Shown: positions 36,747 through 44,802 of the stretch, piece after piece
How positions within the stretch are numbered: position 1 is the first letter of the stretch
Layout: the number at the start of each line of letters is the position of its first letter
Assembly (NCBI RefSeq): GCF_902506455.1
Contig: NZ_LR733844.1
Span: 2,059,863-2,110,125, forward strand
From: Sphingomonas sp. 8AM
Lineage (GTDB): Bacteria; Pseudomonadota; Alphaproteobacteria; Sphingomonadales; Sphingomonadaceae
DNA: 50,263 nt
Direction: 5' to 3'
Notes under the pieces: generated by a model
Seen by the model: only the letters and a program-made list of their open reading frames with translations
Told to the model about the DNA's origin: nothing
Databases searched by the model: none
Translations under genes and position numbers: made by a program

Positions 36747-38672
36747 TCAGGCGGCCTGCAACTCGTCGGCCAGCGAGGCGATTTCCTCGATCGCCGCCGC
36801 CAGTTGCTCGGCACCCTGCGCCTGCTCGCGCGCGGCGCCGCTCGCCTCGTTCGACGAATGGGTGGCCTGTTGCGCGGCCGAAGAGATTTGCTCGATCGCG
36901 ACCTGTGTTTCCTGGAGCAGGCGCGCGATGTCCTGGGCCGCGCTGGCGATCGCGCCGTTGCCGCCGACTACCTCGCCGACATCCTTCGCGATCTGGTCCA
37001 GCCCGGCGGCGATGACGCGGTTCTTCTCGACCTCCGCAGCGGCGGCGTCGGCGATCTCCTGAAGATCGCCGCGTACCCGGGCGATCGTGTCCTGGATCTC
37101 CTTGACCGTGTCCTTGATGCGATCGGCATTCTCCGCGGAATCGCGCGCGAGGTTGCGGATGTCGGTCGACACGACCGCGAAGCCCTTGCCGAACTCGCCG
37201 GCGCGCGCGGCCTCGACCGAGCCGCTGACCGCCAGCATGTTGGTCTGGATCGACACGGTGGTGATCGCGTCGACGATCTTGTCGATACGCCGGCTGACCT
37301 GTTCGAGCGCGGCGATCTGGTCGCGGCTGGCGCGGCCGGCGTCGACCGACTGCGCGACGCCGCTCATCAGCGCCTCGACCAGATTCTTGTTCTCGACCAG
37401 CATCACCGCAATCGCGTTACCCTTTTCGACCGCGATCGACGCGAGCCGCGCCGCGGCGCGCGCATTACCCTCGATCTGACCGACCGCCGCGGCGGACTGC
37501 TGCGTCGCGGCCGAGGCCTGCTGCGCGCCACGGTTGATCTGCTCCAGCGCGGTCGAGATCTGCGTCGAGGCGCGATTGATCTCCTCGACCGCGCTCGACA
37601 ATTCCTCGGCGGCCGACGCGACTTCTTCCGCGCTCTTGTTGATGTTGGTGCTGTTCTTCAGCTCTTCGGCGATCTCGGCCAGCTCCTGCGCGGCCTGTTC
37701 GCACTGCTGGAGCGCGGAGGATTGCTGCTCGATCGTGGTGTTCGATTCCTGACAGGCGGCGCCCTGTTCCTCGGCGGCGGTGGCGATCACCTCCGCACCC
37801 TTCAGCGCCTCGTTGGCGGCGACGGTGGCGGTGTCGGCGCCGAGTGCGATCTCCTCGCAGCCCTTCATGATCTCGAGCATTTCGAGGCGGACCTGTTCGA
37901 GCTGGGTGGTCACGACCGCGCCCTTCTCCACCTCGGTGCGCGCCGTGGTCGCCGACTGGTCGATGCCCTGCGCGACTTGCTTCACGTCCTGCTGCACCTG
38001 GACGATCAGTTCCTGGATGTCGCGTGCCGACTTCTCGCTGGTTTCCGCCAGCGTACGGACCTCGTCGGCGACGACCGCGAAGCCCTTGCCGTGCTGGCCG
38101 GCGCGCGCCGCCTCGATCGCGGCGTTGAGCGCGAGGAGGTTGGTCTGGTCCGCGATGCGGGCGACCGCCTTGACGACCTCGCCGATCCCGGCGGCCTGCC
38201 GGTCGAGTTCCTCGACCATCCTGACCGAGCTTTCCTGACGCTCCGATGCCCGCGAGATCGCGTTGATCGAGTTCGAGACGTCGGTGGCGGTGTTGCCGAG
38301 CAGATCGGACAATGCCTGCGTCAGCTTCAGCGAGCTGTCGGCGCGGTCCCGGGCATCGCGCAGGAGTCCGTCGGTCTGAGTGATCGACTTCATCGTTTGT
38401 TGCGCGGCGCTGGACGCCTGTTCGGCGCCGACGCTGATCTGGTCGGATGCCTTGCGAAGTTCTTCCGCGGCTGACGACGCCTCGGCGATCCCGCTGGACA
38501 ATTGCGTGGTCGCGGACGCAATGCGCTCGGCGGCCTTCTGCTGCCGGGCAAAGGTTCGCGCCTTGCGCTTCTCGGCCTCCGCCGTGACCCGTACTGCCCG
38601 TGAAGTCGTAATGATTTCCGCGGCTTGTTCGCTTTGTGCTTTGCCGACAGCCGTCCGCTTAGCCAGTGCCAT
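36747..38672 (-). CDS. Soluble chemoreceptor with two MCP signalling hairpins
   Basis: A 641-residue protein without any membrane segment, HAMP or recognisable ligand-binding domain. Two receptor signalling tips are visible: one canonical at about 170-213 ([20 protein letters not shown], then [15 protein letters not shown]) and one altered at about 466-515 ([20 protein letters not shown], then [15 protein letters not shown]). Long Ala/Gln/Glu-rich helices flank each tip. No CheR-tethering pentapeptide is seen at the C-terminus. The ATG at 38672 fits a weak GGGA site; an upstream in-frame extension has Cys/aromatic-rich non-receptor sequence. First gene of the che operon, so probably its cognate receptor. 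Confidence 0.92.
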   Translation of the reverse strand: MALAKRTAVGKAQSEQAAEIITTSRAVRVTAEAEKRKARTFARQQKAAERIASATTQLSSGIAEASSAAEELRKASDQISVGAEQASSAAQQTMKSITQTDGLLRDARDRADSSLKLTQALSDLLGNTATDVSNSINAISRASERQESSVRMVEELDRQAAGIGEVVKAVARIADQTNLLALNAAIEAARAGQHGKGFAVVADEVRTLAETSEKSARDIQELIVQVQQDVKQVAQGIDQSATTARTEVEKGAVVTTQLEQVRLEMLEIMKGCEEIALGADTATVAANEALKGAEVIATAAEEQGAACQESNTTIEQQSSALQQCEQAAQELAEIAEELKNSTNINKSAEEVASAAEELSSAVEEINRASTQISTALEQINRGAQQASAATQQSAAAVGQIEGNARAAARLASIAVEKGNAIAVMLVENKNLVEALMSGVAQSVDAGRASRDQIAALEQVSRRIDKIVDAITTVSIQTNMLAVSGSVEAARAGEFGKGFAVVSTDIRNLARDSAENADRIKDTVKEIQDTIARVRGDLQEIADAAAAEVEKNRVIAAGLDQIAKDVGEVVGGNGAIASAAQDIARLLQETQVAIEQISSAAQQATHSSNEASGAAREQAQGAEQLAAAIEEIASLADELQAA

Positions 38673-39090
38673 GGTTTGTTTCCCATCCCGCCATCTTGAA
38701 TATGCGGATTGGATGTCTCCTACATCTCTTGCGGAAAGTTTAATCGTGATTCTACTAAGCTGGATTGTACAAAAGGAACAACCCTTTTCTGGCGGAAGTA
38801 AAATGTAGCAAAATCCGTGTGTTTCGTCATAAACAAGCATCGCTTGCAGGTGATTAACGGTATTTTACATCACCAGATACTGCAGATTAAATTTCGGTAA
38901 TTCAGGTGGTTGCATCGAAAAATAGGAATGGGCCACTTTTATTACGACCGTGATCACTTCGCAGCGAATTGATTATCGCCGATCATCGTCAAGGGGAGCG
39001 CAAGCATCGGTGACCGGGCAAGGAGGGTGCCTGGGCAGGCGGACGAATGCTGCCGCGGCGCTCATCGCGTTTTAGCGGCGCCGCAGGCGC
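38673..39090. other. AT-richer gene-free region upstream of che operon
   Basis: A 418-base stretch between the che operon start (38672) and the end of the flagellar operon (39091). The part 38700-38960 is clearly richer in A and T than the rest of the window. It should hold the che promoter and the flagellar operon's end. I searched for a sigma-54 pattern (GG-N10-GC) and found none; no convincing -35/-10 pair or gene was identified. Confidence 0.5.
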
Positions 39091-39753
39091 TCAGGCCCGT
39101 GCGTAGCGCAGCGCGGGGTCGTCGAGCCACGCGGCGAGCGTGTCGAAGCCGAGCGGCGTGTTGAAGGCCACGCCCAGGTCGTGATCACGACACCAGCAGA
39201 TGTGCGCCGCGAGCGGGGCGGAAAGTCCCGGCAGCGACAGTCGCACCGCGGTGCCGGGCGGCAGGTCGATCGTGGTGCTGAGTCCCGCACCGCCTTGCGA
39301 GACATTGTGGAGCGCGGCGTCGATCCGTTGATCGCCGACGAACAGGTCGGCGGGGCACGAGCAGCCGAACCGCGGCGCGCGGGGGCGGAAGCCGTCACCG
39401 TCGCGGCCGTCGTGCGTCACCGTGGCGAGCCATTGCTCGACGTCGTCGAGCGGGTAGTTCAGCGCCAGCCCGACGCGTTGGCGCACACGCCAGCGGATGC
39501 GCCCCGACACCGACTGACCGTTGCGCAGGTCGACGCGCAACCAGTCGCTGGAGGACAGCGCCATCGCGCATTCCAGCATCATGCCGTAACGGGATACCTT
39601 GCGGATCCGGCACGGCCCGTCGGCGTGCGGCCCCGTGAGATGACCGATCAGCAACACGGTCCGGTGCCGTTCCAGCCAGATCGTGCGGCCGGGAGAAACG
39701 CGCGGAAACGCGAGCACCTGCGCGATGGTGCTGCGATCCGGTACCGGGATCAC
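39091..39753 (-). CDS. Tandem PilZ-like protein at end of flagellar operon
   Basis: A 220-residue protein with two PilZ-like barrels, about 40-105 (KVSRYGMMLE...GRIRWRVRQRVGLAL) and about 130-215 (NVSQGGAGLSTTI...AHICWCRDHDLGVAF). The second has the NxSxxG motif of c-di-GMP binders; the RxxxR motif upstream is not in standard form (RPRAPR), so binding is uncertain. The GTG start overlaps the previous stop (GTGA). Position suggests control of swimming, like YcgR, but this is inference. Confidence 0.75.
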   Translation of the reverse strand: MIPVPDRSTIAQVLAFPRVSPGRTIWLERHRTVLLIGHLTGPHADGPCRIRKVSRYGMMLECAMALSSSDWLRVDLRNGQSVSGRIRWRVRQRVGLALNYPLDDVEQWLATVTHDGRDGDGFRPRAPRFGCSCPADLFVGDQRIDAALHNVSQGGAGLSTTIDLPPGTAVRLSLPGLSAPLAAHICWCRDHDLGVAFNTPLGFDTLAAWLDDPALRYARA

Positions 39754-40175
39754 GCCGGAGACACCCGGATGATCACGACCCTTTTGATCGCCGCGCGACC
39801 GAAGACGCCGATGGCGGCCTGCTGCATCATCCGGCGCACCGCATCGAGGCGCGGGATCTGGCCGTCGGGGGTACGAGCGAGCGGAGTCTGGAACGCGCGC
39901 ATGTTCACCGCGTCGAGCAACAACGGCATCCGCTTGCGTACGTCGGTCTCGGCGGCTCTGGTCACCTCGACCTGGCTGCTGACGTCGACATAGCCGGCCA
40001 GCCGCCCGTCGGCGAAGACGAGCGGAATCGGGATCGTGCTCGCAGAAACGAACGTCGTTTCCTGTTGCGCCGCGGCGTCGCGCTGCGCCGACCACGCCTG
40101 CGCGCTGAAGGCACCCGCAGCGCCAAGCGCCAGCTCGGCCGGGAGCAGCGCAAGCATCCGGTAGGTGTCGGTCAT
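39750..40175 (-). CDS. FliL-like flagellar protein (tentative)
   Basis: A 141-residue protein: one N-terminal membrane/signal stretch (MLALLPAELALGAAGAFSAQAW), then a soluble domain. The latter reads like a distant FliL: a strand pair (IPIPLVFADGRLAGYVDVSSQVEV), a helix of the RKRMPLLLDAVNMRAF type, a second helix (LDAVRRMMQQAAI) and a closing strand (IKRVVIIRVSP). FliL surrounds the stator and raises motor torque. It lies 20 bases after motB and is coupled to the PilZ gene. The match is by pattern only; unknown function is the alternative. Confidence 0.55.
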   Translation of the reverse strand: MTDTYRMLALLPAELALGAAGAFSAQAWSAQRDAAAQQETTFVSASTIPIPLVFADGRLAGYVDVSSQVEVTRAAETDVRKRMPLLLDAVNMRAFQTPLARTPDGQIPRLDAVRRMMQQAAIGVFGRAAIKRVVIIRVSPA

Positions 40176-40195
40176 CGGGTCACTCCGGGTGCGGG

Positions 40196-41056
40196 TCAGA
40201 ATTTGAAGCTCGTGTCGCGCGGCAGCACCGACGGCTCGGCCAGCGCGACGATCGTGATGCGGCGGTTTTCCGGCCGGGCCGGCTGCGCGGGGTAGATCGG
40301 CTCGGTCCCGGCCTTCGCCACCACTTCGCTGAAGCGCGACGCCGGCATCCCCGCCGCGACCATCGCGCCGCGCGCCGCAAGCGCGCGCTCGCCCGACAGC
40401 CGCCAATTGGCATCGCTGTCGCCGCCCAGCGCGTCGGTATGCCCTTCGATCGCGATCTGCGCGTTCGAGCGCGCCAGTTGCCTTGCCACGCGCGTCAGCA
40501 GCGTGCGCGCATAATCGTTCAACTCGGCGGTCGGTCCGCGGAACATCGGGTGGTTGGCGGTGTCGACCAGATTGATGCGCAGGCCAGTCCGCTCGGGGCG
40601 CATCCGGATGTTGCGGGCGAGTTGGGGGGTGGCTTGCAGCGCGACCAGCATCTCGTCCGCGAAGACGCGCAGCGCGGCGTCCGGGATGTCGGCGGTGCCG
40701 CCGCGCGCCGGCCCTTCGAGGCCGTCGGACGCCGACGGCGGGCCGACCGGTTCGCGCGCGTCGGTCTGGTTCTGTTGCCCGCGCCCGGACTGCCCCTCCT
40801 GCAAGCCGACCGCGCCCTGCGCCGATGATGGCGCAATCGTGTTGATCGTCGGCGCGAAATACTCGGCGAGGCCTTTCAGCTGGCTCTTGTTGGCATTCGA
40901 CAGCAGCCATAACAGCATGAAGAACGCCATCATTGCCGTGACGAAGTCCGCATAGGCGACCTTCCACGCGCCGCCGTGATGCACCGGTTGGTGCCGCTTG
41001 TTACGGGCACGACGCGGTCGAACGATGGCGTCGACGGCATCAAGAGTGTTGGGCAT
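40196..41056 (-). CDS. motB: Flagellar stator protein MotB
   Basis: A 286-residue protein with a basic cytoplasmic N-terminus, a single membrane helix carrying the proton-binding Asp (AYADFVTAMMAFFMLLWLL, D37) and a C-terminal OmpA/MotB peptidoglycan-binding domain (IAIEGHTDALGGDSDANWRLSGERA). The plug region after the helix includes NANKSQLKGLAEYF. It works with MotA, here encoded as a fusion two genes upstream, with a cheY between. Confidence 0.96.
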   Translation of the reverse strand: MPNTLDAVDAIVRPRRARNKRHQPVHHGGAWKVAYADFVTAMMAFFMLLWLLSNANKSQLKGLAEYFAPTINTIAPSSAQGAVGLQEGQSGRGQQNQTDAREPVGPPSASDGLEGPARGGTADIPDAALRVFADEMLVALQATPQLARNIRMRPERTGLRINLVDTANHPMFRGPTAELNDYARTLLTRVARQLARSNAQIAIEGHTDALGGDSDANWRLSGERALAARGAMVAAGMPASRFSEVVAKAGTEPIYPAQPARPENRRITIVALAEPSVLPRDTSFKF

Positions 41057-41116
41057 CAGGGTTCGCTCTCAAATTCGGACGATCATCACGGCGCCGCTCG
41101 GCGCCTGGCGGCGCGC

Positions 41117-41506
41117 TCAGCTCAGTTCGCCGAACACCCGCTCGATCTTTTCCTTGAGCGCCGCGGGCGCAAAGGGTTTGACGACATAATTGTTGACGCC
41201 CGCCGCCGCGGCTTCCTGCACCACGCCGCGATCGGCGGAGCCGGTCAGCATGATGAAAGCGGTTTTGCCCAACACCGGATCGGCGCGCACGGCCTTGAGG
41301 AACTCGAGCCCGGTCATCCCGGGCATGTTATAGTCGGAAAGGATCAGATGAACGCGGTCGGCGCGGATCGCCTCCAGCGCCTCGGCCGCCTCGGCCTTGT
41401 CGCGGATGTCGCGAAAACCGAGATCCTGCAGGGCGTGGCGAACCATGGCGCGCATACTGGCCTGGTCGTCAACCACCATCACCCTGATCGCTGAAGCCGC
41501 GGGCAT
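41117..41506 (-). CDS. CheY-like response regulator between motA and motB
   Basis: A 129-residue receiver close to classical CheY: DD at 13-14, phospho-acceptor D58 (LILSDYNMPGMTGLEFLK), Thr (LTGSAD), Tyr/Val before the Lys (NNYVVKPF). Of the three CheY proteins this looks most like one that binds the motor switch. The ATG at 41506 has GGAG eight bases upstream; an ATG two codons earlier is too near. Confidence 0.92.
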   Translation of the reverse strand: MPAASAIRVMVVDDQASMRAMVRHALQDLGFRDIRDKAEAAEALEAIRADRVHLILSDYNMPGMTGLEFLKAVRADPVLGKTAFIMLTGSADRGVVQEAAAAGVNNYVVKPFAPAALKEKIERVFGELS

Positions 41507-41541
41507 GAACATGTCTCCGAAAGAGTAAAAGGATGAGGTCG

Positions 41542-43074
41542 TCAGGCGGCCTTGGCCTGTGTCGCGACCAGCTCGTCGCGCGCGACGTCGAGCGCCTGTT
41601 CGAGCTCGCCGAAGCTGGGTGCGTAGCCGGACGGCGTCATGCGCCGGGCCAGTTCGACCGCGACCTGCACCGGCATCCGCTGCGCATAGGCGACGATCGC
41701 GGTCTTCACGAGCGTATAGGGCTTTTGCTCGGCATCGAGCGTCTGCTGGAGCTTGGAAGCGATCGGCCCGACGAAGCCATAAGCGAGCAGCACACCGAGG
41801 AAGGTGCCGACCAGGGCGCTGCCGATCATCGCGCCGAGGATCTGCGTCGGCTGGTCGATCGAGCCCATCGTGTTGATCACCCCGAGCACCGCCGCAACGA
41901 TGCCGAGCGCGGGCAGGCCGTCGGCCATCAGCTGGATCGCATGCTGGGGCACCATCACCTCGGCGTGGTGGCGCTCGATATCGTTCTCCATCGCCTCGGC
42001 GATCTGATACGGATCCTCGAGATTGACCGTCATCATCCGCAGATAGTCGCAGATGAAGTGGATCAGCGCCGTATCGGCGCACAGCCGCGGATAGGGCGCG
42101 AACAAGGGGCTCTGTTCGGGCGCGTCGATATGCTTTTCGATCGCCATGCCGCCGCCGTTGCGAAAGGTGGTCAGCAGCGCGAAGAGCAGCGCGAGCAGGT
42201 CGCGATAATCCCCTTCGTTCCAGCGCGGCCCGCGGAAGATATGGGCGACGCCCGCCAGCGCGCGCTTCACCACCGGGACCGAATTGCCCAGGATAAAGGC
42301 ACCGATCGCCGCGCCCACGATCGTCAGGATTTCATGCGGAAGCGCTTCCCCGATAACCGACAGATTGCCACCGGCGATCAGAAACCCGCCGAAGACGCAA
42401 AGCAGGGTAACCACCATGCCTATGTTGAGCGGTTGCGCGACGAAGAAGATCTGGAGGCTCGGCGTCAGCCGCGCGGCGAGCCCGAGCGCGCTGTTGAATA
42501 CCAGCGCATACACGATCAACGGCGCGGCCATGGTGAGCGCCAGTTCGAGCGCGCGCGCGGCGGCGAGCACCGCGACCCGCGCGAGGTCAGCCGTCGGGAC
42601 GGTGCCGCCGACCGGAAACTGGTCGTAGGAATGGATGATCGCGCCGATCCACAGATGATGAACGCCCATCGCCATGCACACCACGAGGCTGGCGACGGTC
42701 AGGAAGCGCCCGAGCAGCGGCGTCTGTCCGCCGAGCAAAGCGTCCGGTACCAGCACCGACGAGAGACCGACCTGCATGCTGATCAGCGATCCCGCCGTGG
42801 CGGCGGCGCTGAACACCATCCGCACGATCAGCCCGATCGCCGCGCCGGTAACGAATTCGGACAGCGTGGTGGCGATCAGTGCGCCGTCGGCGGCGGGCGC
42901 CACGACCCGTGCGCCGAGCAGTCCCGACAGCCCGAGCGTCAGCCCCAGCGCCATCATCAACCGGATCTGGACCGGGATGCCCTCCTCCGAGAAGATCGGC
43001 AGCGCCATGACGATCGCGCCGACCCGCGCGAACAGGATCAGCAGCACCGTGACATGAAGCGGCAGGTCGGCCAT
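41542..43074 (-). CDS. FliR-MotA fusion protein
   Basis: One uninterrupted 510-residue frame. Residues 1-219 match FliR, the export-gate component: LLILFARVGAIVMALPIFSE, VGLSSVLVPD, and the FFVAQPLNIG segment that precedes FliR's last membrane span. From about 217-220 onward it matches MotA of the alphaproteobacterial type: VFGGFLIAGGN, GGAMAIEKHI-like GGGMAIEKHID, ICDYLRMMTVNLEDP, MADGLPALGIVAAVLGVINTMGSI and TFLGVLLAYGFVGPIA. Neither a stop codon nor a frameshift separates them; FliR lacks its normal tail of about 30 residues, and MotA's first helix takes its place. An internal ATG exists at 42417 (residue 220) but has only a weak AGG upstream. Start ATG 43074 lies 7 bases after fliQ. Confidence 0.88.
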   Translation of the reverse strand: MADLPLHVTVLLILFARVGAIVMALPIFSEEGIPVQIRLMMALGLTLGLSGLLGARVVAPAADGALIATTLSEFVTGAAIGLIVRMVFSAAATAGSLISMQVGLSSVLVPDALLGGQTPLLGRFLTVASLVVCMAMGVHHLWIGAIIHSYDQFPVGGTVPTADLARVAVLAAARALELALTMAAPLIVYALVFNSALGLAARLTPSLQIFFVAQPLNIGMVVTLLCVFGGFLIAGGNLSVIGEALPHEILTIVGAAIGAFILGNSVPVVKRALAGVAHIFRGPRWNEGDYRDLLALLFALLTTFRNGGGMAIEKHIDAPEQSPLFAPYPRLCADTALIHFICDYLRMMTVNLEDPYQIAEAMENDIERHHAEVMVPQHAIQLMADGLPALGIVAAVLGVINTMGSIDQPTQILGAMIGSALVGTFLGVLLAYGFVGPIASKLQQTLDAEQKPYTLVKTAIVAYAQRMPVQVAVELARRMTPSGYAPSFGELEQALDVARDELVATQAKAA

Positions 43075-43081
43075 GCCTCGC

Positions 43082-43348
43082 TCAGCCGCCGGTGATGATC
43101 ATGTCGGCGACACGGGCCATGAACGCCGCCATCGCCTTGCCGATCATCGGCAGACTGGCGAGCAGAACCCCGCCGATGACCAGCAATTTGGGAACGAAGG
43201 TGATCGTCGTCTCCTGCAATTGCGTCAGCGCCTGAAACAGGCTGACCGCGACGCCGACGATCAGCGCGGCGAGCAGCATCGGTCCCGCCAGGGTCAGCAC
43301 CAGCAGCATCGCGGCCCGGCCCATTTCGGCGGCGTGGAACGCGTCCAT
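43082..43348 (-). CDS. fliQ: Flagellar export-gate protein FliQ
   Basis: An 88-residue protein of standard FliQ size with two membrane helices (AMLLVLTLAGPMLLAALIVGVAVSLFQ and FVPKLLVIGGVLLASLPMIG) joined by the conserved ALTQLQETTITF loop. Forms part of the FliPQR gate through which flagellar proteins are exported. It begins five bases after fliE ends. Confidence 0.96.
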   Translation of the reverse strand: MDAFHAAEMGRAAMLLVLTLAGPMLLAALIVGVAVSLFQALTQLQETTITFVPKLLVIGGVLLASLPMIGKAMAAFMARVADMIITGG

Positions 43349-43353
43349 GCCGC

Positions 43354-43710
43354 TCAGATCTGCATTCGCATGATCTCGGAATAGGCATTCACCATCCGGT
43401 CGCGCACCGCGACGATCGTGTTCAGCGCGGACCCGGCGGCGCCGACCGCGGTGACGACGTCGATCAGGTCGCCTTTGCCCGTCACCTGCTTGGCGCTCTC
43501 GGCTTCGGCGGTCCGCAGCGTGGCGGCGGTGTCGCCGACCATCGTCTGGACGATGTTGCCGAAGCTTCCTGCGACGAACGTGCCCGGCGCGGTTGCCGAT
43601 GTCGCGACGGGGGCGACCGTTTCCTCGGCCGGACCCAAGTGATCGACGCCGGGCAGCGAGGTGAGTGTGCGGCCATAGGCGTTGATCGCGTCAAGTGCAC
43701 CAATCGACAT
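43354..43710 (-). CDS. fliE: Flagellar hook-basal body protein FliE
   Basis: A 118-residue protein with the FliE C-terminal helical pattern: ESAKQVTGKGDLIDVVTAVGAAGSALNTIVAVRDRMVNAYSEIMRMQI. It joins the MS ring to the rod. The N-terminal half is Ala/Thr/Pro-rich and variable. ATG at 43710, 17 bases after flgC. Confidence 0.93.
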   Translation of the reverse strand: MSIGALDAINAYGRTLTSLPGVDHLGPAEETVAPVATSATAPGTFVAGSFGNIVQTMVGDTAATLRTAEAESAKQVTGKGDLIDVVTAVGAAGSALNTIVAVRDRMVNAYSEIMRMQI

Positions 43711-43727
43711 GATGAGAGTTCTCCTGC

Positions 43728-44135
43728 TTACTTGATGAGATCGAGCGTGCGCGACGTCATCGCGCGCGCCGCCTCGATGGCGTTGAGATTGGCCTGATAG
43801 GATCGCTGCGCTGCGCGCATGTCGGCCATTTCGATCAGCCCGTTGACGTTGGGGGTCTGGACGTAGCCCGCGCCGTCTGCGGCGGGATTGCCGGGCTGGT
43901 AGACCTTGCCGAACTCGGACTTGTCGGTGGTGATCGACGCGACCTGCACCTTGGTCGCGCCGATCGTGCGATCGAGGTGCGAGCGGAACGTTGCCACCTT
44001 GCGGCGATAGGGGTCGCCGCCGGCAGTGCGCGCGACACTGTCGGCGTTGGCGAGATTTTCGGCAATGACGCGCATCCGCAGCGCCTGCGCGTGAAGCCCG
44101 GAGGCCGAGACGTCGACCGACGCGTGAAGATCCAT
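43728..44135 (-). CDS. flgC: Flagellar basal-body rod protein FlgC
   Basis: A 135-residue rod protein of normal length. The N-terminal rod motif is ALRMRVIAENLANADSV; the middle holds DPYRRKVATF; the C-terminus has IEMADMRAAQRSYQANLNAIEAARAMTSRTLDLI, typical of FlgC. ATG at 44135 with GAGGA upstream. The usual partner flgB is not next to it: the gene upstream is the divergent fliN. Confidence 0.96.
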   Translation of the reverse strand: MDLHASVDVSASGLHAQALRMRVIAENLANADSVARTAGGDPYRRKVATFRSHLDRTIGATKVQVASITTDKSEFGKVYQPGNPAADGAGYVQTPNVNGLIEMADMRAAQRSYQANLNAIEAARAMTSRTLDLIK

Positions 44136-44262
44136 GTCGTCCTCGTGTGACCGGCGACCGACCAAGCGTGGCCGCCTCCTGCCCATTTATAGGCGTGAAT
44201 TTCACACGGCGGGTCGGGGAGAGCCGATTTGCTTTCCTATAAAGTTACCGAAGGAGTGCTGC

Positions 44263-44496
44263 ATGTCCGTGCTAGAAGGCATACCCGTCGAACTGTCCGT
44301 CGTTCTCGGCTCCACGCAATTGCCCGTGCATCAGGTGCTGAAGCTCAGCCGTGGTGCCGTGATCCCGCTGGACTGCAATCAGGATGATCCGACCCTCGTC
44401 TATGTCGACGACGAGCTTGTCGCCCGCGGTCGCGTGCTGGTGGAGGACGAGCGGATGTCGCTGGAGATCATCGAAATCCTCCCGAAGAGCGCCTGA
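44263..44496 (+). CDS. fliN: Flagellar motor switch protein FliN (short form)
   Basis: A 77-residue protein consisting of little more than the SpoA domain: VELSVVLGSTQLPVHQVLKLSRGAVIPLD, then VYVDDELVARGRVLVEDERMSLEI. FliN forms the lower C-ring and helps CheY-P switching. Shorter than many FliN proteins, which have an N-terminal extension. AAGGAG stands six bases before the ATG. First gene of the plus-strand fliNOP group; no fliM or fliG is in the window. Confidence 0.94.
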   Translation: MSVLEGIPVELSVVLGSTQLPVHQVLKLSRGAVIPLDCNQDDPTLVYVDDELVARGRVLVEDERMSLEIIEILPKSA

Positions 44497-44499
44497 CGG

Positions 44500-44802
44500 G
44501 TGGACATATTCTCGGTGTTGCGCGCGATCGGTGCGCTCAGTCTGGTGCTCGGCCTGCTCGGCGGGGCGCTGTGGATCGTCCGCCGGTACGACATTCATCT
44601 ACCGACGCAATTATTCGCCGCGCGCAGCGGCGAGCGGCGGCTGGTGCTGGTCGAGCGGCTCGCACTGGACGGTCGCCGGGCGGTGATGCTGATCCGCTGC
44701 GACGATCGCGAACATGCGGTGCTGGTCGCGCCGGAAGGTGTCGTGACGCTGCACCGGACCCGCCGCGTCGATGATCTGCCGATGGAGGCGAACGATGCGT
44801 AA
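44500..44802 (+). CDS. fliO: Flagellar biogenesis protein FliO
   Basis: A 100-residue protein: one N-terminal membrane helix (VLRAIGALSLVLGLLGGALWIV) and a small soluble domain (ERRLVLVERLALDGRRAVMLIRCDDREHAVLVAPEGVVTL) typical of FliO, which helps FliP assembly. GTG start three bases after the fliN stop; its end overlaps fliP by eight bases. Confidence 0.9.
   Translation: MDIFSVLRAIGALSLVLGLLGGALWIVRRYDIHLPTQLFAARSGERRLVLVERLALDGRRAVMLIRCDDREHAVLVAPEGVVTLHRTRRVDDLPMEANDA

Noticed and set aside
36000..38474. Plus-strand frame opposite cheW and the receptor genes
   Set aside because: Apparent Asp/Leu/Arg repeats come from the periodic receptor helices read in antisense.
44216..44233. Possible sigma-54 promoter before fliN (GG ... 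TTGCT)
   Set aside because: GG and GC are 11 bases apart instead of the required 10, and the -24 box is otherwise poor.
44134..44262. N-terminal extension of FliN from an upstream in-frame start
   Set aside because: It would run over the divergent promoter and the flgC start; AAGGAG marks the ATG at 44263.
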